DNA of 64,000 bases from Ruminococcus sp. (lineage in GTDB: Bacteria; Bacillota; Clostridia; Oscillospirales; Ruminococcaceae): contig SVNR01000006.1 in assembly GCA_015066815.1 (NCBI GenBank), forward strand, positions 1 through 64,000. The letters run 5' to 3'. How positions within the stretch are numbered: position 1 is the first letter of the stretch; each line of letters opens with the position of its first letter. The translations under genes were made by a program, and so were the position numbers. Under the pieces are notes generated by a model. It did not search any database. It was not told the DNA's origin and worked only from the letters and a program-made list of their open reading frames with translations. Shown in pieces: positions 44,949 to 53,915 of the stretch.

Positions 44949-44977
44949 ATTATACAGTATTTTCAGGTATTTTACAA
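44949..44977 (-). promoter_or_regulatory. Promoter of the YfhO-like gene
   Basis: TTGTAA (44972-44977), 17-bp spacer, TATAAT (44949-44954). Confidence 0.78.
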
Positions 44978-44989
44978 GTGTTTTCTATA

Positions 44990-45046
44990 AAAAAAACAAA
45001 CGATACATCCATATTCATACTAAACCGGATATGGAGCATCGTTTGT
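44990..45046 (-). terminator. Terminator after the AI-2E-family gene
   Basis: On the minus strand ACAAACGAT and TCCATAT pair across an interrupted long stem with ATATGGA and ATCGTTTGT, followed by T7. Confidence 0.8.
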
Positions 45047-45066
45047 GCAGGACTGTTTTTCTACAG

Positions 45067-46365
45067 TCACTTCTTTATATTGTTTATATTTTTCTTTTTA
45101 TCTTCTTTTTCTTCAAAATGTTTTATTTTTACGTTATCATCAGAAATTTCAACTGATTCGACAGTTAAAAAATCCTTGCTGCTTGTAGGAAGTGATTTTT
45201 TATCAAGACGTTTTCCTGTATCGTTTTCCAGAACCGCACATATACATGCCAGTGTAGGAGCACCGAGTATCATACCCGGAACACCGAACAAACCGCCTCC
45301 GATAAGTATAGCAATAAGTATCCACATACTTGAAAGCTTGAGACTCTCTCCAAGAATCAGAGGTCCGATGATATTTCCGTCAAGCTGCTGAAGAATAAAT
45401 ACAAAAACAGCAAAAACCAGTCCCTGTTTCGGATCTATGACAAGAAGCAGAAAAACACTCGGTATAGCACCGATAAAAGGTCCGAAGTACGGTATTATGT
45501 TTGTAACACCAACAATAATGCTTATCAGCAGGGCATATTCAAACCCGGTAATCAGCATAAAAATATAGCACATAACGCCTATAATAAATGAATCTACTAT
45601 CTTTCCGTTGATAAATCCGCCAAATACATTATTGACATGTCTCACAGCTGTAAGTGCAGTGTTTGCACGTTTAGTTTCGATATAAGAATATATAACCTTC
45701 TTTGAAGAAGCGATAAGGTTTTCTTTTTCAAACAGAACATAAACCGATATGATCATCGCAAGCAGAATATTGAGTACAGACTTGACACCGGTTATGATAC
45801 CGCTTGTTATTCCCTTTACTATTTCGTCAGCGTTAGGGATAACCACATCGTTTATATATCCTGAAAGTCTCTCATAGGAGCTGTCAAGTATGCCAAGAAC
45901 ATATGTGCTTACCTCGTTATTGTCCTCAAGGAACTCCTTTACCCATTTTTCCACTTCGACATAGTATTCCGGAATATCGCCTATGATTTTTTTTACGGAT
46001 TCGTAAAGCTGAGGGATAACCACGCACAGACCGCCTATAACAAGCAGCAGGAAAACAGCAAAAGTGAAGATAACTCCAAGTACTCTTGAAAGCTTTTTCT
46101 GCTTTGCTTGTGCATCTTTTTTTCTGTAGATACGCTTCGCAAGCGGCATAAAAACAAATTTTTCAAGCTTTTTCATAATGGGGTTAAGCAGATACGCAAG
46201 TATAAAGCCCCAGAAAATCGGAGAAAACGTATTTTTTACTGTATCTCCTATGTTTTTATACTTTGTTCCTTCCTGAAGCAGGTTGTTGAACAGCAGAGAA
46301 AGCAGAATAATGACCAGTACAGGAACAGCCGGTATAATATGCTTTTTTTCTATTTTCCATTTCAT
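45067..46365 (-). CDS. AI-2E family transporter
   Basis: 432 residues with seven to eight membrane helices. The signatures FIIGVMCYIFMLITGFEYAL, GVTNIIPYFGPFIGAIP and PLILGESLKLSSMWILIAIL are typical of the AI-2E (TqsA/YdiK/YtvI) family. Some members export autoinducer or act as ion antiporters; this one is not assigned. Unusual hydrophilic, lysine-rich tail. Last gene of an operon with the NptA-like and DUF368 genes, ten bases after the latter; its ribosome site (AAGGAG) lies in the end of the DUF368 gene. Confidence 0.87.
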   Translation of the reverse strand: MKWKIEKKHIIPAVPVLVIILLSLLFNNLLQEGTKYKNIGDTVKNTFSPIFWGFILAYLLNPIMKKLEKFVFMPLAKRIYRKKDAQAKQKKLSRVLGVIFTFAVFLLLVIGGLCVVIPQLYESVKKIIGDIPEYYVEVEKWVKEFLEDNNEVSTYVLGILDSSYERLSGYINDVVIPNADEIVKGITSGIITGVKSVLNILLAMIISVYVLFEKENLIASSKKVIYSYIETKRANTALTAVRHVNNVFGGFINGKIVDSFIIGVMCYIFMLITGFEYALLISIIVGVTNIIPYFGPFIGAIPSVFLLLVIDPKQGLVFAVFVFILQQLDGNIIGPLILGESLKLSSMWILIAILIGGGLFGVPGMILGAPTLACICAVLENDTGKRLDKKSLPTSSKDFLTVESVEISDDNVKIKHFEEKEDKKKNINNIKK

Positions 46366-46375
46366 AAACCAGGGC

Positions 46376-47224
46376 TCACTCCTTTTCGCCTAATTTTCTT
46401 GAAACGAACCAGCCGAGTGCAAAAGTAACTATTCCGGTAACCACATGTATTATTGTTATTTTCGGGAAGCTTCCTACCATAATGATAGCAATAGGTGAAG
46501 AAACGAGCAAGCCTATAATAGACCAATATGCATAGAGAGGAAACTTCTGGAACACTATCTCCACTATCTTGGCTAAAACTATAATTCCGACAAGCACCCC
46601 TACACCGAACGGAACAAGAACGAAGAGAGCATCTCCCAATGCTTTGCCATCAAGGTCTGTAAGAGCAACAAAAAAATTCTTTATTGTGTTAAGAATAGGA
46701 TTATAGTATCCGAGAAGAAGGAGCATCATAGAACCGCTGACTCCCGGAACCACCATTGTACCGGAAGCAACAACGCCCACCAGAAACAGCAGGATTATCT
46801 GTGAAACACTCTTGTCTATTGAGATTTCATTTCCCGTGGAACCGTTAAGCATTGCCATACCAACAACCAGTACAAAAAACAAAACAGCAGATACAATATG
46901 TCCGGGTTTTATGGCTTCATTTTTTACCTTTTCGCGCATTGTCGGAAGGCTTCCGAGAATAAGTCCTATAAACAAAAGGTTTGTCTGTACAGGAAAGCTT
47001 TCAAAAAGATAGTCTATTCCGAACGAGCTTGCTATAATAGCAATGACCATTCCTATTCCAAGCGGAATCAGGAACAGGATATTTTTCTTGAGATCTGTAA
47101 AAAAGTGACTTATACAATGTATCAGCTTGTCGTATATACCCATAGAAACAGCCATTGTACCACCGCTTACTCCGGGAATTATATTTGCAAGACCTATTAA
47201 TATACCTTTTAAAATATTTTTCAA
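46376..47224 (-). CDS. DUF368 (PopT-type) polyprenyl-phosphate transporter
   Basis: 282 residues with about eight membrane helices. The repeated GxANIIPGVSGGTMAVSMG (start) and VPGVSGSMMLLLLGYY (middle) are the DUF368 hallmarks. Members (PopT) have been shown to return undecaprenyl phosphate across the membrane for envelope synthesis. It lies between the phosphate transporter and the AI-2E gene, spaced 14 and 10 bases, so they form an operon; phosphate and polyprenyl-phosphate transport side by side is plausible biology but not proof of a joint task. Confidence 0.9.
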   Translation of the reverse strand: MKNILKGILIGLANIIPGVSGGTMAVSMGIYDKLIHCISHFFTDLKKNILFLIPLGIGMVIAIIASSFGIDYLFESFPVQTNLLFIGLILGSLPTMREKVKNEAIKPGHIVSAVLFFVLVVGMAMLNGSTGNEISIDKSVSQIILLFLVGVVASGTMVVPGVSGSMMLLLLGYYNPILNTIKNFFVALTDLDGKALGDALFVLVPFGVGVLVGIIVLAKIVEIVFQKFPLYAYWSIIGLLVSSPIAIIMVGSFPKITIIHVVTGIVTFALGWFVSRKLGEKE

Positions 47225-47238
47225 AATATATTTCTCCT

Positions 47239-48879
47239 TTATTTTTCTGTCATTTCTATTTTCATCGTATCATTTGCAATGTTCAGAGCATGATCTCCTA
47301 TTCGCTCAAAATCCGTCAGCATCTCTGAAAACAGGATACTTCCCTCATCAGTACAGTTTCCGGAATGAAGTCTTTTGTACATATTTTCTCTGAACTGAAG
47401 CGTCATATCATCTATTTTCTGCTCCATACAGGCAATGCGTTCATACCATGCCATATAATCAGAAGGTCTTGTAATGAGAGTTCTGAACATATCTGCACAT
47501 ACACTCTGCATTTCATCAAGCTCCTTGTTTGCATTCTCCGAAAAAACGATATTTTTATCGGAAAGCATGTTTGAGTAGCCTGCTATGTTTACTGCATGAT
47601 CGCTTATTCTTTCGATGTTGCTTGTAATAGTGAACAGCGAATTGAATATCTTGCTTCCTGTTTTTGTAGTTTCAAACGAGATAGCAGATGTTATGTATTT
47701 CGATATTTCTTTGTTTAAAAAGTCAACATATTCTTCTTTTTGCTCTACCTCCATATACTTTTCTTTATTTTTTTCCTTTACAGCGTTAAATGCCTCGTGA
47801 ACATTATCCTTGGCCATATCCATCATTCGCATGAGTTCCTTTCTTATACCCTCCATACAGATGACAGATGCACCGAGCTTTTCTGTATTGATATGCTTGA
47901 TATCAAGGAGATACTGTACACGCATACCCTCACTCTCGTTACCCTTATCCTTGAGGATAAGAACCGCTATCTTCGCGAGCACTGTGCCTACAGGAAGAAG
48001 AAGGAGTGTAGTAACAATGTTGAAGGCCGTATGCAGGTTTGCTATCTGAGACGGAACATCATCAGGGGTAAATCCTTCAAACACAGAAACAAGCGGAGTC
48101 ACAAGACATAAAACAGTAAATACTACCGTACCGAAAACGTTGAACATAATGTGTATGAGTGTTGTCCTCTTTGCGTTTCTTCCTGTTCCGACAGACGCAA
48201 GAAAGGCTGTGATACATGTACCTATGTTCTGACCGAACAGTACAAACGCTGCACTCTTCAGTCCGATAGCACCGCTTCCTGCCAGAGCCTGAAGTATACC
48301 GATAGACGCAGATGAGGATTGTATAAGCGCTGTAAAGACAGCACCGGCAAGAATGCCGAGAACAGGGTTTTCAAACTTTGTAAGTATCGATACAAAGCCT
48401 TCAGAGGAAGCAAGAGGCTTCATCGCAGCTCCCATCATATCCATGCCTATAAAAAGTATACCCAGACCTGCAAATATCTCTCCGATATGCTTTACCCTTT
48501 CGTTTTTCAGAAAAACTATCGCCGCTACTCCGGCAAAAGCCACAATAGGTGCAAGCTCTCCTACATCAAGAGCTATGAGCTGTCCTGTTATAGTTGTACC
48601 TATGTTAGCTCCCATGATTATCCATATAGCCTGATTAAGTGTCATCATACCTGAGTTTACAAAGCCTACAACCATAACAGTCGTAGCCGATGAGGACTGA
48701 ATGACCGCCGTTATTACTGCACCTGACAATACTCCGACAAATCTGTTTGAAGCTAATTTTTCAAGAATAGATTTCATCTTATTTCCTGCTGCTGCTTCAA
48801 GACCGGTACTCATCATCTGCATTCCATAAAGAAACAAAGCAAGACCGCCAAGCAATCCCATTACATATGTAAAATTCAT
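47239..48879 (-). CDS. Na+/phosphate cotransporter (NptA/PNaS family) with PhoU-like domain
   Basis: 546 residues: two PNaS repeats with the QSSSATT and QSSSASIG signatures (ITAVIQSSSATTVMVVGF; LIQSSSASIGILQALAG) and GANIGTTITGQLIAL / GQNIGTCITAFLASVG, then a cytoplasmic PhoU-like helical domain (about 340-546, NIERISDHAVNIAGY and FERIGDHALNIAN). Likely sodium-driven phosphate uptake or export. First gene of the operon with DUF368 and AI-2E genes. Confidence 0.92.
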   Translation of the reverse strand: MNFTYVMGLLGGLALFLYGMQMMSTGLEAAAGNKMKSILEKLASNRFVGVLSGAVITAVIQSSSATTVMVVGFVNSGMMTLNQAIWIIMGANIGTTITGQLIALDVGELAPIVAFAGVAAIVFLKNERVKHIGEIFAGLGILFIGMDMMGAAMKPLASSEGFVSILTKFENPVLGILAGAVFTALIQSSSASIGILQALAGSGAIGLKSAAFVLFGQNIGTCITAFLASVGTGRNAKRTTLIHIMFNVFGTVVFTVLCLVTPLVSVFEGFTPDDVPSQIANLHTAFNIVTTLLLLPVGTVLAKIAVLILKDKGNESEGMRVQYLLDIKHINTEKLGASVICMEGIRKELMRMMDMAKDNVHEAFNAVKEKNKEKYMEVEQKEEYVDFLNKEISKYITSAISFETTKTGSKIFNSLFTITSNIERISDHAVNIAGYSNMLSDKNIVFSENANKELDEMQSVCADMFRTLITRPSDYMAWYERIACMEQKIDDMTLQFRENMYKRLHSGNCTDEGSILFSEMLTDFERIGDHALNIANDTMKIEMTEK

Positions 48880-49023
48880 ATCTATTATCCTTTCGGCTGA
48901 TTACAGCACTTTCAGAAACCGCCATGATTCAGGGCAGTTTTTCACTTATAACTTAAGAGAGAATCCTTCTTACGGATAACACCGCGTCCTCTCTTTTACG
49001 TTCACGATATATAAATATAAATT

Positions 49024-49449
49024 TTAACATACTTGTTTTTTGCCGTCACTTATATGGATATAAAGCACCGCAAGCTCATTGCTGTACTTTATGTATAATC
49101 CTGTACCGTCTGAGCCTGTGCGTTTCTTATGTTTAAAAAACGACATGTCATCAGCCGGGCAAAGTTCATACAGGAGATTCTGAACGTTTTTTCTGTTCTG
49201 TGTACCGGATCTCGGACGATAAACTCTTACGCTTTCATTAATACCTGTAGTTTCAGCTGTACAGAGTCTCTCCGCAGAAAAATCTTCCTCAGGATTCTCA
49301 GGAACAGTTATATAACAACCGGCTTTTTCTGCAGCTGCGGCTTTCTCTCCGGATACAGAAACCATTCCGATATCATCAAAGCATAACCCGGGAACAAGCA
49401 TTATAAGCGCAATTATTATAAATATAATTTTCCGGCACTTCTCATGCAT
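49024..49449 (-). CDS. Small exported or membrane-anchored protein, unknown
   Basis: 141 residues. One N-terminal hydrophobic helix (about 7-23) suits a signal anchor or a signal peptide; the rest is hydrophilic with four cysteines and the segment LYIKYSNELAVLYIHISDG at the end. AAGGAG is eight bases before the ATG. The family is not recognised, and no neighbour suggests a role. Coding status is supported by the ribosome site and codon use only. Confidence 0.55.
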   Translation of the reverse strand: MHEKCRKIIFIIIALIMLVPGLCFDDIGMVSVSGEKAAAAEKAGCYITVPENPEEDFSAERLCTAETTGINESVRVYRPRSGTQNRKNVQNLLYELCPADDMSFFKHKKRTGSDGTGLYIKYSNELAVLYIHISDGKKQVC

Positions 49450-49715
49450 GCCGTAAACTCCTTTCTGTTATATCAATTATTTTTTACCGATATGGCGGGC
49501 ATTAACCAAGTTACCAATAATTATTTTATCTGAATAACGAAAAAAAAGCAATAGATTATACTTAAAAATATTCTGAAAAATTTTTTCACACATATCCATC
49601 TGTCAAGTACGTTCGTTTTTTTATAAAATACTTGTTTTTTTCATACAAAAACACAACAAAGAGCTTATAGGAATGACGAATCATGATTTTATAAAAACTT
49701 ATTATAACTTTTTTA

Positions 49716-49745
49716 TTGACATATATAGTTATTATAATATATAAT
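49716..49745 (+). promoter_or_regulatory. Promoter of the DUF5684-type gene
   Basis: TTGACA (49716-49721), 18-bp spacer, TATAAT (49740-49745). The rest of the gap 49450-49804 shows no gene. Confidence 0.65.
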
Positions 49746-49804
49746 ATAAGCATTAGTAAAAAACAATTACAGGCTGCAGCTGCAGCAGAAAAGGGGTTAT
49801 GATT

Positions 49805-50299
49805 ATGGCTGCTTTCGGAATAATGTACTTATGGATATTACTGCTTTCTCTCGTGCTCAGTATAATTGCACTCATCTCGTGGTATAAACTGTTTGAAAAA
49901 GCAGGAGAAGCCGGATGGAAAGCAATAGTACCTTTTTATTCTTTTTTTGTATACTCAAAAATAGCAACAGGAAGCTACAAGCTCCCGTGGATATATATGG
50001 GAGTCTGCTTTGCATACTGCTTTCTGGCAATAATCTCAAGTCTTCTTGATATGACATTGCTGTTTTTGCTGCCGTTACTGGCACTATACGCCGGATGTAT
50101 TGTACTGGCTTCATACATCAACTATCAGTTCGGAAAGGCCTTCGGCAGGTCAACCGGATGGTGTATTGCAATGATTTTCTTAGGAGGCGTTCTCGTTATC
50201 CCGATGGCATTTGACAGCTCCTGTACATATGTCGGTCCCAAGGGAGAAGCAGACACAAGCGACAGCTTCTATTCAACAGATTCTCAGAACTATTATTAA
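49805..50299 (+). CDS. DUF5684-type membrane protein
   Basis: 164 residues with about four hydrophobic helices and the feature WYKLFEKAGEAGWKAIVPFYSFFVY, usual in DUF5684 proteins and in signal-peptidase-adjacent membrane proteins of Clostridia. Of two ATGs, 49805 lies eight bases from AAGGGG and is preferred to 49799. Serine-rich C-terminal tail (DTSDSFYSTDSQNYY). Function unknown. Confidence 0.75.
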   Translation: MAAFGIMYLWILLLSLVLSIIALISWYKLFEKAGEAGWKAIVPFYSFFVYSKIATGSYKLPWIYMGVCFAYCFLAIISSLLDMTLLFLLPLLALYAGCIVLASYINYQFGKAFGRSTGWCIAMIFLGGVLVIPMAFDSSCTYVGPKGEADTSDSFYSTDSQNYY

Positions 50300-50302
50300 A
50301 AA

Positions 50303-50346
50303 ACAAAATCTCCGGATAACCGTTATGATCGGTCCGGAGATTTTTT
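50303..50346. terminator. Bidirectional terminator between convergent genes
   Basis: AAATCTCCGGA and TCCGGAGATTT are perfect arms followed by T runs on either strand. Confidence 0.88.
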
Positions 50347-50360
50347 TATGCTGTATGTCT

Positions 50361-52880
50361 TCAGGAATGTTCTGCTTCGCAGATCTTCTTTACTTTATAC
50401 CCTTCTTTTTCTACTGCTTTTTTTATAGTTTTATTTTTAATGTCACTGCCAAGGCTTAAGACTGCAGTTCCTTTTTCATGAGAAACCTCTGCACTGCTTA
50501 TACCCTCTGTCTGTTCAAGAGCTTTTTTAACTCTTGCCTCGCAGTGTCCGCACATCATACCCTCTATAAAAACAACCCTTCTGTGATTTTCCCCGGGAAG
50601 CTCCACACTCTTTTCTGACATCACACGTCTGATGCGGCGGTCACGGCGGCTGCTGTGTATATCCTTAAAATTAAGTCTTAAAGCGTTTGTCACAACACAA
50701 AAGCTTGAAAGGCTCATGGCTGCCGCTCCGAACATAGGACTGAGAGTAAGACCGAAAACCGGAATAAACGCACCTGCTGCAAGCGGAATACCTATTATAT
50801 TATATATGAAGGCCCAGAAAAGATTTTCATGGATATTACGGAGTGCAGCCCTGCTAAGACGTATAGCGGCAGGAACATCCGTAAGCCTGCTGTTCATAAG
50901 TATAACATCAGCCGCATCAATAGCCACATCTGTACCTCTGCCTATAGCAATACCCGTATCAGCTGTTGTCAGGGCAACTGCATCGTTTATTCCATCTCCC
51001 ACCATAACTGTCCGTCCGTATTTTTTAAGCTTCTCTATCTCCCTGGCCTTACCGTCCGGAAGAACCTCAGCTATTACTTCATCCACACCGGCAAGCTCAC
51101 CGATAGCTCCGGCGGTATGTCTGTTGTCGCCTGTAAGCATCACAACCCGTATTCCCATGTTTTTAAGCATTTTTACAGCTTCGGCACTGTCTTTTTTTAT
51201 GGTATCTGCAACAGCGATTATACCGGCAAATTTTCCTGCCTCAGAAAAGAGCATCGGCGTCTTTCCGCAAACCGAAAGCTCCTTTATCTTTTTTTCCGTC
51301 TCCGGCAAAATCTCTGCTTTTTCAGATATGAACTCTTTTTTTCCGCCTCTGATAACTTTTCCGTTTATCTGAGCCGTTATCCCCATTCCGGCAACTTCGT
51401 TAAAACCTTCCGAATCATAAAGAGAAACACCGAGCTTCTCTGCTTTTTCTACAACAGCCGCTGCAAGAGGATGTCCGCTTTTTGATTCGAGTGCATACGC
51501 AAGCTCCATGAGCCTTTTTTCACTGAATCCGTCGGCAGGAATAATATCTGTAACTGACGGTCTGCCTTCGGTTACAGTACCGGTCTTATCAAGAGCGACA
51601 ACCATTGTTTTTCCTGTGTTCTCAAGAGCTGCTGCGTTTTTGAAAAGTATTCCGTTTTTTGCACCCACTCCGTTTGCCGCCATTATTGCAACAGGAGTCG
51701 CAAGACCAAGAGCACACGGACAGCTTATAACAAGAACAGATATGCTTCGCGCAAGCGCAAAGCCAACACTTTTTCCGGCAGCAAGCCATATCAGTCCCGC
51801 AACCAGAGCTATACCTGCAACTACCGGAACAAAAAATCCGGCTATGATGTCTGCGACTCTCGCAACAGGGGCTTTTGACGCTGAAGCGTCGGATACCATT
51901 TTTATTATTTTTGAAAGAGCAGTATCTTCACCCACCCCTGTAGTACGGCATTCCATATATCCTGAACGGCTGAGGGTCGCCGCAGAAACACTGTCTCCTT
52001 CTTTTTTTTCAACAGGTATGCTCTCGCCGGTAAGAGCTGATTCGTCAACCGCAGAACTTCCTTTTATAACTATACCGTCAGCAGGAATACTTTCACCGGG
52101 ACGAACTACAAACACATCGCCTGTGCTGACCTCCGATACCGGCACCCGGCACTCGTTCCCGTCGCGTATAACTACGGCCTCCTGCGGAGCAAGCTCCATA
52201 AGCGCCCTGAGTGCGTCAGCTGTTTTTCCTTTTGAACGTGACTCGAGCATCTTTCCGACTGTTATAAGAACAAGTATCATTGCTGCTGATTCAAAATAAA
52301 ACTCATGCATATATGCAGATGCCGCCTCCGCTCCACCGGATGACTGTGCCGCTGTCATTGCAAAAAGTGCGTATACGCTGTACCCGAAGGATGCCGCAGA
52401 GCCGAGTGCTACAAGTGTATCCATGTTAGGCGACAGATGTATTATTCCTTTGAAGCCGTTTATAAAAAATCTCTGGTTTGTCACCATAACGGCAAGAGAA
52501 AGCAACAGCTCGGTTATCCCGAGAGCAGTATAGTTTTCTTCAAAAAAAGAAGGCAGAGGAAATCCCCACATAGTACTGCCCATAGAAATATACATAAGCG
52601 GAAGCAGAAATATAACAGAAGCTGCAAGGCGGACTACAAAAGAGTTCTTTTCCGTGCCTTCTGTCTTTACCGGTGTCTGCGCGCCCTTTACGGCCGCTCT
52701 GTAGCCTGCTTTTTCGACCGCCTTTATGATATCGTCAGCAGAAGCGGTACCTTCTACGTTCATTGAGTTTGTAAGCAGACTTACCGAACAGGACGAAACA
52801 CCTTTTACTGAATTTACAGCCTTTTCCACCCTTGCACTGCATGCAGCGCAGCTCATCCCCAGTACATCAAATCTTTTCAT
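50361..52880 (-). CDS. copA: Copper-exporting P1B-type ATPase with N- and C-terminal HMA domains
   Basis: 839 residues. N-terminal HMA domain with CxxC (MSCAACSARV), eight predicted helices with the CPC metal site (VISCPCALGLATP), actuator TGES, phosphorylation site DKTGTVTEG, ATP-binding HP motif (KSGHPLAAA) and GDGINDAVAL. An extra HMA domain at the very C-terminus (IEGMMCGHCEARVKKALE) has the place of a fused copper chaperone (CopZ). Most CopA proteins lack the C-terminal one. The ribosome site is a distant GAGGTG. Probably lowers cytoplasmic copper. Confidence 0.94.
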   Translation of the reverse strand: MKRFDVLGMSCAACSARVEKAVNSVKGVSSCSVSLLTNSMNVEGTASADDIIKAVEKAGYRAAVKGAQTPVKTEGTEKNSFVVRLAASVIFLLPLMYISMGSTMWGFPLPSFFEENYTALGITELLLSLAVMVTNQRFFINGFKGIIHLSPNMDTLVALGSAASFGYSVYALFAMTAAQSSGGAEAASAYMHEFYFESAAMILVLITVGKMLESRSKGKTADALRALMELAPQEAVVIRDGNECRVPVSEVSTGDVFVVRPGESIPADGIVIKGSSAVDESALTGESIPVEKKEGDSVSAATLSRSGYMECRTTGVGEDTALSKIIKMVSDASASKAPVARVADIIAGFFVPVVAGIALVAGLIWLAAGKSVGFALARSISVLVISCPCALGLATPVAIMAANGVGAKNGILFKNAAALENTGKTMVVALDKTGTVTEGRPSVTDIIPADGFSEKRLMELAYALESKSGHPLAAAVVEKAEKLGVSLYDSEGFNEVAGMGITAQINGKVIRGGKKEFISEKAEILPETEKKIKELSVCGKTPMLFSEAGKFAGIIAVADTIKKDSAEAVKMLKNMGIRVVMLTGDNRHTAGAIGELAGVDEVIAEVLPDGKAREIEKLKKYGRTVMVGDGINDAVALTTADTGIAIGRGTDVAIDAADVILMNSRLTDVPAAIRLSRAALRNIHENLFWAFIYNIIGIPLAAGAFIPVFGLTLSPMFGAAAMSLSSFCVVTNALRLNFKDIHSSRRDRRIRRVMSEKSVELPGENHRRVVFIEGMMCGHCEARVKKALEQTEGISSAEVSHEKGTAVLSLGSDIKNKTIKKAVEKEGYKVKKICEAEHS

Positions 52881-52911
52881 ATTGTTTATAGATACACCTC
52901 ACTTAAAAAAA

Positions 52912-53727
52912 TCACAAGTTCAGTATGCTTTCTCCTGTATGCAGAGCATTAAGCTTATCCTTCATAATTTTCTTCATTATATCAAAGGCCGGCTCTCCTG
53001 TGCAGTGTCCGCTGAAGAAAATGGTGTTCATTTTTGAAAGCTCTCCGGCTGTTTCAATGATCACAGCTTCCTCATCAGCGGTAAACGCACCTTCTTTTTT
53101 CATCATATGAAATCCGCTTATGACATAATCAGGAGTGTCTCCTGTAAGCTCAGTATATCTGTCAATAATATTAAGAATACCGTTATGAGCACACCCTGAA
53201 ACAAGCACTTTTTTTCCGCTGCACGTTATAACAAGACACTGTTCATGTGAAAAATCATCACAGACCTCCTCCTTGTCAACAATACGCTTCAGAACATGAT
53301 TTCCCTGAGGATAACAGCGTCGGCCTTTTATTCCGCTGAAAATAAAAAGCTCATCGTCTATCTTCATGTTTCCGTCAATAAGTAAAGCTCCCGGAAGGTT
53401 TGTTATTCTTTTATCTATACCGATGTATCTTTCACCATGATATCGCGGTTCTGCCGCAGTGCTCTGCATTATTATACGGGCATCAGGATTTATTTCAGAA
53501 AACGGCATTATACCGCCGGAATGATCATAGTGTCCGTGACTTAAAACTACAGTATCAATCTGTGCAAGATCTATTCCGAGAACAGAAGCGTTTTTTATCA
53601 AAGCATCTGTCTGCCCTGCATCCACAAGAAGCTTATGATTATCGGTTTCCACATATATGCTAAGCCCATGCTCCGCTGTACAGCAGGGATTTGCAGTTGT
53701 GTTTTCAACAAGTGTTGTTATCTTCAT
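52912..53727 (-). CDS. MBL-fold metal-dependent hydrolase
   Basis: 271 residues of the metallo-beta-lactamase fold, with the metal-binding motif LSHGHYDHSGG, then the HEQCLVIT and SGCAHNG segments and FSGHCTGEPAF near the end. This type (with a GCAHNG histidine) is shared with the archaeal dihydropteroate-type MBL proteins; substrate unknown. Start at ATG 53727, eight bases after AAGGGG, rather than the ATG at 53733. It follows the copper ATPase's start by 31 bp upstream, so both form one transcript. Confidence 0.88.
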   Translation of the reverse strand: MKITTLVENTTANPCCTAEHGLSIYVETDNHKLLVDAGQTDALIKNASVLGIDLAQIDTVVLSHGHYDHSGGIMPFSEINPDARIIMQSTAAEPRYHGERYIGIDKRITNLPGALLIDGNMKIDDELFIFSGIKGRRCYPQGNHVLKRIVDKEEVCDDFSHEQCLVITCSGKKVLVSGCAHNGILNIIDRYTELTGDTPDYVISGFHMMKKEGAFTADEEAVIIETAGELSKMNTIFFSGHCTGEPAFDIMKKIMKDKLNALHTGESILNL

Positions 53728-53852
53728 TATCATTACCCCTTTTTAGCAAAAAATTTTCTGTCAATGATTATTATACTTCTGAAATGTTCCTAAGTCAATT
53801 ATAGAAAATACAAAAAAGATTCCGTTTATTATAAAAAACAACTTAAAAAACA

Positions 53853-53881
53853 TTGCATTTAAGAAATCAAAGTGATATAAT
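53853..53881 (+). promoter_or_regulatory. Promoter of the half-dockerin gene
   Basis: TTGCAT (53853-53858), 17-bp spacer, TATAAT (53876-53881); the start codon follows 35 bases on. Confidence 0.8.
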
Positions 53882-53915
53882 AAAAGGTACATTTTTTCAA
53901 AAAGGAGAATTAAAA

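Noticed and set aside
48899-49020. Regulatory RNA between the NptA-like gene and the small exported protein
   Set aside because: Imperfect inverted repeats (AAGAGAG/CTCTCTT) are visible but without a clear helix, T run or known motif.
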